Shown here piece by piece: positions 24,801 through 34,500 of a stretch of 64,000 bases of DNA. Below the pieces are notes generated by a model. That model was not told where the DNA came from, searched no databases, and saw only the letters and a list, made by a program, of their open reading frames with translations. This DNA comes from Mytilus trossulus (taxonomy: Eukaryota; Mollusca; Bivalvia; Mytilida; Mytilidae): NCBI RefSeq assembly GCF_036588685.1, contig NC_086374.1, positions 73,964,457 to 74,028,456 on the forward strand, written 5' to 3'. Each line of letters begins with the position of its first letter. Position 1 is the first letter of the stretch. The translations under genes and the position numbers were made by a program.

Positions 24801-26030
24801 GAGTTATCTTCTATTGTCAATAATTGTAGTTGAATCAAATTGTAGTTAATCAACTACAACCAACATGACCAATGCTTTAAACATTACAATATTTAATTTA
24901 ATTCCCACTGATAATTAAAGCAATTTTTACCATTCAGTGCTTACAAGCACTTTGATTTGACAAATGAAGTTAACAATTATATTCATAGAAGGTCGCATAC
25001 AATATTTGAGTTTATGTTAATCATTTTTGGTCTCTTTGCTAGAAATAAAACTTTTATAGTTACAGCCTAGAAAAAGGGTTAATTAATTTGGGAACTCTAA
25101 ACACAAATGTTTTTTTCTATATGATATAAATTTTACATAATTTTACTTTTGATTGTTTTCTCCTTTACACATATTTGATGGTTATATTTATCAGATAAAG
25201 TATGTGAATGAACATGAATAAACTGGGGTGTAAACTGAAAAATCAATGAGTACACCTCTATCTAGACTATTTATAACAACTATACTTAAATCGTATTGTT
25301 CTATTTTGTAGGGGTTCGCATTTATCAACTTCCACAGAAGGGAAGATGCAGCTCGGGCCATCGCTGGTGTTTCTGGATTTGGATATGATCATCTTATTCT
25401 TAATGTTGAATGGGCAAAGTAAGTATAAAGTTTAGTCTGATACCAGTTTTGTTTTGGGTAAAAACTTAAATTGTATAATTGTTTGCATTTAATCTGACAT
25501 GTATATGAAAGACTTGCTTTTCTTTTTTATTGCAATTTTACAACATCAATAAATTAAGCTTGTTTGTGTTTGTTTTGTTACATATGTGTTCACTTTCATG
25601 GTAGTTAGTGTAAGGAAAAATCTTAATAGGCATGTATAAACAGCTGATCAGTGGAAAGTGTAATAAATAGGGATGTACTATACTTTGGGAGCGGTATTGA
25701 ATTTCAAGATGAAATAAAATTGCTGAATTGTTGCTTTTTCACCAATTTGTATTACAAAATTGCAGATCAAGCACATATATTTAGTTTTTATCAATTTTAC
25801 AAATAAAGGAGAGTGATTTAAAATCCTTTCTATGGTGATTATAGGCCGACATCATCTACAAAAATTGTTGTCAACAACCCTAACCACACACAACCACTAA
25901 TGTTACTGCTTTGAAATGTCTGATTTATTCATAACAAAAATTTTAGAAAATGATTATTTCAATTTGATTTTGATGTTAATTATTAATAACATTTTTTTTA
26001 ATTATTTTTAGACCATCTGGTACAAATTAG
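15884..26030 (+). CDS. EIF3G: Eukaryotic translation initiation factor 3 subunit G
   Basis: Nine coding exons join in frame to 295 residues: 15884-15903, 16002-16048, 17766-17860, 19421-19480, 21092-21199, 23301-23598, 24504-24637, 25312-25418 and 26012-26030; every intron is GT-AG. eIF3g is a subunit of the cytoplasmic eIF3 complex and acts in mRNA scanning. The N-terminus ([12 protein letters not shown]), then [14 protein letters not shown] and ARRKNWRKFG, match the conserved eIF3i-binding region. A zinc knuckle C131-x2-C134-x3-H138-x4-C143 is in exon 6. The RRM occupies roughly residues 213-291, with RNP2 IRVTNL (215-220) and RNP1 KGFAFINF (254-261), ending NVEWAKPSGTN. Length is a little short of the 320-residue human protein because the linker before the RRM is shorter. 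AATAAA follows at 26162. Introns carry several transposons. Not transcript-confirmed. Confidence 0.96.
16195..17324. mobile_element. TIR element rich in GGAACAAAT motifs (EIF3G intron 2)
   Basis: Ends 'aaaatttgttcc' (from 16195) and 'ggaacaaatttt' (17313-17324) are inverted. Both ends are dense in ttgttcc/ggaaca motifs in alternating orientation (16195-16350 and 17030-17324), while the middle is ordinary AT-rich DNA. No transposase is present. Probably a non-autonomous element with sub-repeated termini. Confidence 0.55.
18666..19025 (+). mobile_element. tRNA-derived SINE, molluscan V-SINE (RUDI-like)
   Basis: A tRNA-like head carries perfect RNA polymerase III boxes: A box tggtgtagtgg (18676-18686) and B box ggttcgattcc (18720-18730). 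The body follows (ctcttgcacgttaaagaca, near 18870; 'cactcgcacccgc', near 18940), then a tail region with 'cttgtttcccaatcc' and a taaataaata end. The layout fits tRNA-headed SINEs such as RUDI in molluscs; the family name is from memory and needs a search. It lies in sense orientation in EIF3G intron 3. Short minus frames over it are artefacts. Confidence 0.75.
19741..20665 (+). repeat. Element with five 168-bp tandem units
   Basis: The left end is ccccgctttaaaaaaggggg (19742-19761) followed by 'ctgtctgtcagtccgtccc'. Five units then align by 'gatgc(a/g)ttttcaga' with ATG at 19890, 20058, 20226, 20394 and 20562, an exact 168-bp period. The right end is 'gcggcgggggtatcat' near 20645. Because 168 is a multiple of three, frames of 108 and 135 codons stay open through the array; they are artefacts. 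The flank-plus-array layout resembles non-autonomous Helentron-like bivalve elements (inference). It sits in EIF3G intron 4. Confidence 0.8.
21364..22666 (-). mobile_element. Inactive Tc1/mariner transposon
   Basis: Terminal inverted repeats of about 27 bp start cagtccgccaaaagttaagc (21364) and end at 22666, with TA on both sides: a 1303-bp element of typical Tc1/mariner size. On the minus strand around 22045-21830 a decayed DDE transposase is readable: '[13 protein letters not shown]' (second catalytic Asp) and '[14 protein letters not shown]', the counterpart of the family's SPDLNPIEHLW. The catalytic acidic residue there is replaced by Lys and a stop follows. Several other stops confirm it is dead. 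It lies in EIF3G intron 5. Confidence 0.88.
23606..24375 (+). repeat. Tandem intron duplication, one copy split by a MITE
   Basis: Copy A (about 23606-23775 plus 24147-24176) and copy B (about 24177-24375) share, in order, 'tcagtgatt', 'ttcaggtct', 'tgaatttgaatt', 'taaactgtaaggg'-like text and 'ttgcttgaggga'. Copy A begins right after the EIF3G exon 6 donor. Copy B lacks the insertion present in copy A. Confidence 0.7.
23776..24146. mobile_element. 371-bp MITE in EIF3G intron 6
   Basis: The ends tagacaactttcgagttc (23776-) and gaactcgaaagtggtcta (-24146) are inverted repeats with one mismatch. The neighbouring duplicate of the intron gives the empty site 'atacaattgctt', so the insertion limits can be set. 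The centre is GC-richer than its surroundings (cgaccccctc, ggcgcgcc). Confidence 0.75.
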
Positions 26031-26161
26031 CCTACAGAGAATCCAGATAAACCAGTTAAATAAGTGCTGAAGTTTGACAAAACATTGCTTTTTCACAACA
26101 TAGATTTTAAATGGTCAAACAAAGTGAAAAATATCTTTTCACAATTAAAAAAATTAGAATG

Positions 26162-26167
26162 AATAAA
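26162..26167 (+). terminator. EIF3G polyadenylation signal
   Basis: AATAAA 132 nt after the EIF3G stop codon, the first canonical signal downstream of it. A dispersed repeat begins soon after. Confidence 0.6.
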
Positions 26168-26204
26168 ATATTTAAATTCTTCATAAGTTCCTTGTATGTA
26201 AATA

Positions 26205-26560
26205 CTTGTATTAATATAAGAAGATGTGGTATGATTGCCAATTAGACAACTCTCCATCCAAGTCACAATTTGTAAAAAGTAAACCATTATAGGTCAAGGT
26301 ACGACATTCAACACAGAGCCATGGCTCACACTGAACAGTAGGCTTTATAGAGCCCCAAAAAATAATAAGTAGGCTATAAAGAGCCCTGATAATGACGAGT
26401 GTAAAACAATTCAATCAGGAAAACCAACAATCTAATCTATATGAAAAAAAACAAGAAAACAAAACAAATAACATTGAACAACAGGTTCCATTTATTAAAG
26501 GAAAACAGACGAAAAAAGGGGTGACAAACCAATGACAAAAATTAATATTTGATTCTTCAC
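26205..26560. repeat. Dispersed mussel repeat downstream of EIF3G
   Basis: The text 'agatgtggtatgattgccaa ... acaactctccatccaagt ... taaaccattatagg' also occurs at about 42428-42510. The element has no coding capacity. Type unknown; it may be the end of a retroelement. Confidence 0.55.
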
Positions 26561-26984
26561 AGCTTAGGGCTGCTCAAGATAATTCAGTGCCATAAATGTG
26601 ATTACACCTTCATTCTTGGCAATGTGCTATGGTTATATCAAATACCAGTATCATTTTTATTTAAAAAAACATTAAATACAAATAGAAAATTTTTACTAAG
26701 GTGAAAAATCACATTTTCATTTTACAATACCAGCCTGACACATGAAAAGAATTGCTTTTTTTCTGTTCAGATTTATTTATGGCGAATGGTCACAGGTACT
26801 TTCATTAATAATACTCGAACATTAGCAATGTAGGAAAAATGTCATTGTATCAATTTGAATCTCGTCTATCCACTGTAGTTTGTGTTTAGAATTATTATTG
26901 GTTTTGTATCCTATTGAGCTTGTTTTGATCTTCTATCATTTAATGGTAATTCACTGAATTGTATTGGACAAATGTTTTTAAGGA

Positions 26985-28460
26985 ATTTTTATACGACCAC
27001 CAAAATTGAAAATATTGGTATCACGTAGGCGTTGTAGGCGTCGTCCGAAAACATTTGGTTTTCGCACTCTAACTTTAGTAAAAGTAAATAGAAATCTATG
27101 AAATTTAAACACAAGGTTTATGACCATAAAATGAAGGTTGGGATTTATTTGGGTGACTTGGTCCCAACAGTTTAGGAATTGGGGGGCCCAAATAAGCAAT
27201 TTTCTTGGTTTTCGCACAATAACTTTAGTATTAGTAAAAAAACACTATGAAATTTTAACATGAGGTCTATGACCGCAAAAGGAAGGTTGGGATTGATTTT
27301 GGGGGTTTTAGTCCCACCTGTTTAGGAATTAGGGCCCTAAAACAGGTCCTAAATAAGCATTTTTCTTGGTTTTTGCACAATAACTTTAGTAAAAGTTAAT
27401 AGAAATCTATGAAATTTTAACAAAAGGTTTATGACCACAAAAGGAAGGTTTGGATTGATTACGGGAGTTTTGATCCCAACGAAATTAGGGGCCAAAAACA
27501 GGTCCCAAATAAGCATTTTTCTTGTTTTTTTCACAATAACTTTAGTATAAGTTAATAGAAATCTATGAAATTTTAACACCAAGTTTATGACCACAAAAGG
27601 AAGGTTTGGATTGATTTTGGGAGTTTTGATCCCAACAAATTAGGGGCCAAAAAGGTCCAAAATTAAACTTGGCCTGATTTGAACAAAATTGAGTTCTTTG
27701 GGTTCTTTGATATGCTGAATCTAAACATGTACTTAGATTTTTTATTATGGGCCCAGTTTTCAAGTAGGTCCAAAATTATTATATTAAGTATTGTGTTAAA
27801 GCATGTTTTTCAATTGCACAGTATTCCGCAATAATAAGAAATCTTCAATTGCACAGTATAGGGCAATAGCACGAAATATCTAATTGCACAATATTGAGCA
27901 ATACCAAGAAATTTTCAATTGCAGAGATTTGCACAATAGCAAGAAATATTTAATTGCACAGTATTGTTCGTTTTCAAATTAGTCTACATTAAGGTCCAAA
28001 GGGTCAAAAATTTAACTTTGTTTGATTTCAACAAAAATTGAATATATGGCATGTTTGGGGTTCTTCAATATGCTGAATCTAACTCATGTATTTATATTTT
28101 TAATACTTGGGCCCGGTTATCTAATTGGTCGACATTGAGGTCTCAAATTGAACATTATTTGATTTCATCAAAATTGAATTCTTGGGGTTCTATGATATGC
28201 TGAATCTAACCATGTATTTAGAATTTGGATATTGGACCATAATAGGTTTTAAAACGTCCCAATTTAAAAATTTTAAGTTTTTAAGTTTAAGTTCTTATTC
28301 TGTGTCAGAAACCTATGTTGCGTCAACTATATATTTAATCACAATCCAAATTCAGAGCTGTATCAAGCTTAAATGTTGTGTCCATACTTATCCCAACTGT
28401 TCAGGGTTCAACTTCTGCGGTTGTATAAAGCTGCGCCCTGAGGGGCATCTGTTAACTGTT
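26985..28460 (+). repeat. ~160-bp tandem-repeat element, copy 1
   Basis: It starts with tttttatacgaccaccaaaa and runs into four units aligned on 'ggaaggttgggatt' near 27132, 27281, 27443 and 27599 (spacing 149-162). A non-tandem right part ends 'gttgtataaagctgcgccct'. The same start and end bound the longer copy at 50618-52685, and a reverse fragment lies at 41700-42640. Between about 27800 and 27965 it holds five short sub-repeats built on caattgcacag that are missing from the 50.6-kb copy. Antisense open frames over it are artefacts. Confidence 0.8.
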
Positions 28461-28640
28461 GAACTTATTACAGATTTTTTTGTCATTTTAAAAGATGTTT
28501 TAGTTATATGCAATGTGTTCTGGTGTTTAAAGAAAATATTGTGAAAATGTCTGACAGGAAAGTTTGAAAATTTCCATTCTTCATATATGATTAAGGTACA
28601 TACTCATAAATAGGACATTTTCAAGCATGATCTTTGTTTA

Positions 28641-28910
28641 CAGCAGATTCCATTGAGGGGTGTGTAGCGAAAGGTTATATCTTTGGTTAACTTGCTTGTT
28701 AGCTGAACCGTGAAATCTTTGTTAGGTAAGGTAAACTACCCTACTTTTAAAATAGACTAGTCCGAAAGGAAAACAATCAACCTGTCTGTCAGACTATGCT
28801 ACTTCGAAAGGAGGGTAGTTTACCTGACCTAATAATGACTTCACTTTTCAGCTAACAAGCAAGCTACCCAAAGCTATTACCTTTGGCTACACACTCAATG
28901 GAATCCGCTG
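28641..28910. mobile_element. Foldback MITE
   Basis: Ends cagcagattccattgag and ctcaatggaatccgctg are inverted, flanked by TA on each side. The arms extend inward almost to the middle (ttagctgaa..., gtaaactacc / ggtagtttac). It is 270 bp with no coding capacity. Confidence 0.7.
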
Positions 28911-29059
28911 TAATTGTCTATTATATTGTGTTATATACTGGTGGTGTTCTGCTTGACACACGTGCAGAAAGTAACTGGTTATATCCATATCTAATTATAC
29001 CGCACACAAGGAAGTTGCAGAAGGTATGTTTTTGACCCGTCTATCTGTCAGTTCGTCAG

Positions 29060-29465
29060 TCCTGTTTTTGTCATCGCAACTCCTTTGAAACCACAAAACA
29101 AAATATGTAAATGAGCATATTGACAGGAAATTATGATTCTATTGTTTTGCTAGGAGTTACGCACCTTTGAACTTATTGAACAATACACTACTGCAACAGT
29201 TTGTCATTTCCTCTGAAACCACATAACAGAATTTCAAGAAACTTTGTAGATAATAAGGACATACTATGTAGATGTGCATATTGACAGGAAATAATAATAC
29301 ATTTTTTTTTTAACTTATTTGCCTCAATATACTACTGCAACAGTTTGTCATCACAACTCTGAAATCTCACAACAGAATTTCATGAAACCTTTTAGATAAT
29401 AAGGAAATACTATGTAGATATGCATATTGCCAGGAAATTATGATTCAATTTTTATTTTAAGAGTT
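29060..29465. repeat. Three degenerate ~140-bp tandem units
   Basis: 'tttgtcat', 'gaaaccacaaaacaa'-type text, 'gcatattgacaggaaat' and 'atactactgcaacag' recur three times in order. No coding content. Confidence 0.5.
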
Positions 29466-31515
29466 ATTTTATTTGTCCAGTGACAATGTTGGGGTGTGGG
29501 GTATGTGAGCACACTCACTAATCTTCTTTAATTTAAACAAGACTTCAAAAATATATTTTGCTGTTTCTTTTCAAAAGCAAGTGGTACTTGGACATAAGAG
29601 CAAATAACTTCAGCTGGGAATTAATACTAGGTGTCCAGCTTTTTGGCTCTATATTCTCTACATTATCAATTAGTTGAATATCTTAAGCACACTTTCCTGT
29701 TAGAAATGAACCAAAACATAACACAGCAATCTTGAGGTAGCAACTGTAAATGAGGGTTAAGCATTTATGTGGCTTAGTTGAAGTAAGTTTCAGGCAACTA
29801 GATGATGTTAGCTTCTATACACAGAATATTCAAAGTCCATGAACCATGACTGAACACAAGAGACAAATGTTTCACAACAAAAAGAGTTGTAAACAACCCT
29901 GTCAGGTTAATTTGATTGCAGTTCAACAGAAATAAGAATGTGCCAAATAATGGCCAAAAGTGGCTTTTTTTCCAAATTATATTTTTCATATAATACTTCT
30001 TTTACACAGCAACATTATATACCTTTTTTTCTTCAAACATCACATAATAATGGTCAAGTGAAAAACTAATATTTATACTTTTATTTACATTATAAAAATG
30101 AATTACAGTGTTGAATTTTTATCAGTTTAAATGGAAATGATGATGTAGTAGTTATTGATCACATAAAATATGGGAAAATATTCCCCACTTGGATAGTTTA
30201 TACAAATCAACAATATTTATGGGAAGGGTCCATTTATCATTTGATATTAAAGTGAGTTCAACCACAGCACAAGAAGTTAATGCATTGAAATTGTAAATAT
30301 TTGTAGTATATAACTATTGATGAAATGTCATTATATTCAAATAAGAATGCACTTTGTTAGACACATACAATTTCAGCCCTTCCAGTTTTTCAGAAACACA
30401 TTACAAAATAATGTTAAAATTGTTCATATTTAATATGCAGCAAACTTGTGAAAGTTCATTATACTTTTATTTTGTTACTTGTAACACATACACACAATAC
30501 AAACTTAAAATTTCTACCAACATTTAAAAAAAATCCATGAAAATAATTTATAACAGATGTTAAACAGTTGGGTGATTTTATAACATTTTATGGTTTGTCA
30601 CAAATAAGGACTAGCCCACTGTATAAAGTATATTTCAATATAAACTATAAAGTCACCCTTTAACAATGTTTAACATTTATAGCTTTGTATTTAGACTTTT
30701 AATTGAATTGCTTCCCTTTCCAATGTCATCAAAATAAGTTAAAGCTGACATTATGTATGAAAATATAACATATCTGTTATTTCCATAGCTGATGCTTCAA
30801 ATCTTAGTTGAAAACAAACAACTTATGGTTCAACTGAATCAGACTTTAGTGTCTGTAATCAGCCAGAATAAAATAATGAGTGCTTCTCCATTAAAATAGA
30901 TGTTGAAAGAACAAAAAAAAGTTTATTTTTGGACATAGGTTATGGGTCCTTTATGGCTTTCAGTGTAATGTATGCAAAACTAAAAAAAACCAAAAGAAGA
31001 TAAGTTGGATGTACAACCCTATCACATTCATTTTAATGGAATAGCCCAGATGACAAATTGTGAAGGACAATTGTGTACAAAACACTTATTTTCATTAAAA
31101 TTAATGAATAACCATGTATTGATGAATATATTCATGAATAAAATTACACAAAAGTAAACAGAGAATAATCTACAATTTCATAATAGAAACATATTTGTTG
31201 CAATGTCTGTACATGTGTACTTGTGTTATTTTTTACAGTATAATCCAGATGCAATGAAAAAAGGAAGTCACCACAACTAAATAGGTGTTTTTTCCCAATT
31301 TGTCCTAGATTATGCCCTTATCCATTATAATTAGTTTCAAACATATAGAATAAATAATTAGTCAAATCAAACCAAGTACATCATTATTTTGATACAATTT
31401 TCTGATTCTACACATCCATTGACTTAAAAAGTTCATTTGTGATCATACACATCTGGCATTATTTCCTTGACACTCAACTATTCTGTTTAAAATTATTTGT
31501 CTTTATCAACTAATT
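29466..31515 (-). other. PPP6C 3' UTR and 3' flank
   Basis: AT-rich DNA without recognisable coding frames lies between the last EIF3G-side repeats and the PPP6C stop codon. Several minus-strand AATAAA sequences exist, so the true cleavage site cannot be chosen by eye. Confidence 0.4.
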
Positions 31516-34500
31516 CTATAAAAAGTAAGGTGTTGTTGACTTTGCTGGTATAACTCGTTCTGAATCAGGAACGGCTCTGAAAAGTTTGGCCTCTCTGTTA
31601 TCTGCGTCATTAAATGATAATACAGCAGCAATGTTTCCACATCTGTAGCAGTAATTAGGTGCTGACCATACTGTTACTAACTTCTCATCAAACATATACT
31701 TATATCCTGTAATGTACAAATCAAAATCATATATTACTATTACATGTATTATGATACAATATTTTCAACTCAATATGTTATGAAAATAATTGTAATTGCT
31801 TTGCATTGCTGGTGTAAATCTATGATATAAATTTTACAAGAAAAGGAAATGTAGGTGTGTGAGTGCATAAAATCCAATTTTCTTTATAATTAATATACAT
31901 TTAAATACAGGTATACTCATTCAAAACCATAAATGACATGTATAATGTATGTATTAGATCCTCTTGTACTAGGAATCACACATGAAGATTTGGCAAAAAT
32001 GGCAGATACGAATGGGGAACTACATCATGTCTTATTGTCACATAAATTATATTATTATATACTAAGAATACAAAGATGGCTTGATATGGTGAATTTAACC
32101 ACATTGCATCCAAATTTAATTTGGTTACTTTAATAGAATGTTGTAATAGATGTGCTTTGATGTGGCTGATTAATTCCCCTTAATTTGGACAGATTAATTA
32201 TTTAGTATTTAAATGTTTAAAGTGTTTTCGTGAGAACAACAATTGGTGGACTATACCTGGTACAACTTGGACAATGCAGATTATCCGTATTAACATTCCG
32301 TTTCCGTTTGAATCTAGAACTGTGTTTTATTGACTGCTGTATAACTGTGTCCGTTTACATTTATATTCTATGGACCGTACTTTATAATTTGTGTTTACCG
32401 CCTATTCCTGGACATTTATACCGTGTGGAACTTTTCCGATGGTTGGACCGTGTGTTTATATGACATTTTTGTGACATTTATTGACATTTTATGTGCATTG
32501 ATTTATATTGTTAATTGTTTTCAACACATCTATTTTAAATAGTTCTTTTCCCAAATATAAATTTCTTTAATATTTGTCCTAAGGGGGGAGGATTGTAATA
32601 GATGTGCTTTGATGTGCCTGATTAATTCCCCTTAATTTGGACAGATTAAATATTTAGTATTTAAATGTTTATTTTAGGTTTGATTTGGTTTAAATATAGT
32701 AGGATAAAAGTAATGAATGTTAATTTAACTGTTTTAGTATTTAACTTTTGATGTTTTTATAATGTTTTAAGAATATTCATTTATTTAACTTTTCTTCAGT
32801 ACCTTTTATGTTAAAGTTCTCCTGATAAATGACAGGTTTAGGATATCATTTGATATTCAGTCGGAGTCGGCCTTGCACAGGCCTCCAAATACTCGCCGGA
32901 CTCATCAGCCCACCCGAGTTGAGAGTTAGCCACCACTTCGGTGCAGTTCGCCAGAGTTAGTCACCCCTTTGTGGTGCAATTTTACCACTTTAAACACACA
33001 ACGCGAAACAAATTTACCTTATTTTATTTTTAAGACTAACTCTGGGAACACTCTATTTTTCATTTTACATTTGAAATTACTTTATTTTTGAACTCCATTT
33101 TAGAAAGTTTTCTGACTCCTGTTTATTTCCGACTTTTTTTAAATTCATGCAATTATTGTACATTTGTGAATAAATTATAGTTTCATTTGATTCATTGTCT
33201 GTTGTTCAGCCATAATCTGATATCAGGTATCCCAATGGTCGAATAGGAGCGAAGTACTGGCCGCTACACGTCCCGGGAGGTGTCGTCACCGACCCCCTCC
33301 GTTACAATGTTCTTTTTGCACTAATTTTTTGGATCACATGTTGAGTTGAATTAAACTACCATTATTGTTTAGTACAAGTATGCTCTAAAGCTATAAATAA
33401 GTCAAACTAGTGGTGGAGGTTGTTTTCAAAGTACAGGACCACACTTTTATGAGAAGCTATTTCAATTCATTCTTGCCTTTGTTAGTCTTGTAGTATTTTA
33501 ATTTTAGTTTCTTGTGTACAATTTGGAAATTAGTATGGCGTTCATTATCACTGTACTAGTATATATTTGTTTAGGGGCCAGCTGAAGGACGCCTCTGGGT
33601 GCGGGAATTTCTCGCTACATTGAAGACCTGTTGGTGACCTTCTGCTAAAGTTTTTTTCTACATTTGGGTTGTTGTCTCTTTGACTCATTCCCCATTTCCA
33701 TTCTCAATTTTATTATTTACAATCAAGACAAATATGGACAATTCAAAATTGAAAAAGTTCCAACAAAAAACTTAAGTAACTAACCTTCATGCACTAACTG
33801 ATGAGCTCTACATATCAACTTCAAACCATTTATGTGTACAAACTAAAAACAAATTGTAAACAGATATTACAAACGATCAAAAATTGATTACAATATATAG
33901 CTGTTTTTATACTACTGTAGAATAACTGAATTAGACTTTCAACTATTTCTGCACTCTCAACCCCTCTCAACCCTACCACATCCACATTAATGTGTCTGTC
34001 CAAAGTCAGCAGCCTTTACTTCAGAGGTTATTGTTGGTTGCTGTCTGTCATAATTGTATTTATTACTGTGGATTCATTTATTTTCGTTGGTACCAATTTC
34101 TCCTGGATTAAAGAAAACTTGCATATTCGTTGATATTTAATTTGGTGGATTTGCTGGTCTGTATACAAGCATATAGATAATTCGTCATTTGTTGATCATT
34201 AAATTTCGTGCTCTACCTGTACCCATAAAATCCACAAAAATTGGCATCCAATGAACAATAATGACTCCACAGTAATTTGTATTCAGTATAATCAGGCTTC
34301 AGGTTTCCCTTTCTGTAAAGCCTACTATTGTTTGTTTATTTTCAATATACATGTATGCGTTTGACTGTCCCTCTGGTATCTTTCACCCCTCTGCTAAACA
34401 GGATAAATACTGCTCATTGTTAAAGGTCTTAAGATGACCTTAGTAAAGTGTTGACATCTTCATCCTGTGGTCTCTGATGGATAGTAATCTAATTGATGAT

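Noticed and set aside
27349-27763. Overlapping minus frames with similar peptides
   Set aside because: Readings of the ~160-bp tandem units; similar peptides also occur at 51881-52105.
31933-32463. Two plus frames of 66 and 77 codons
   Set aside because: They fall in the LTR-element remnant and its flank and show no gag, protease or pol motif.
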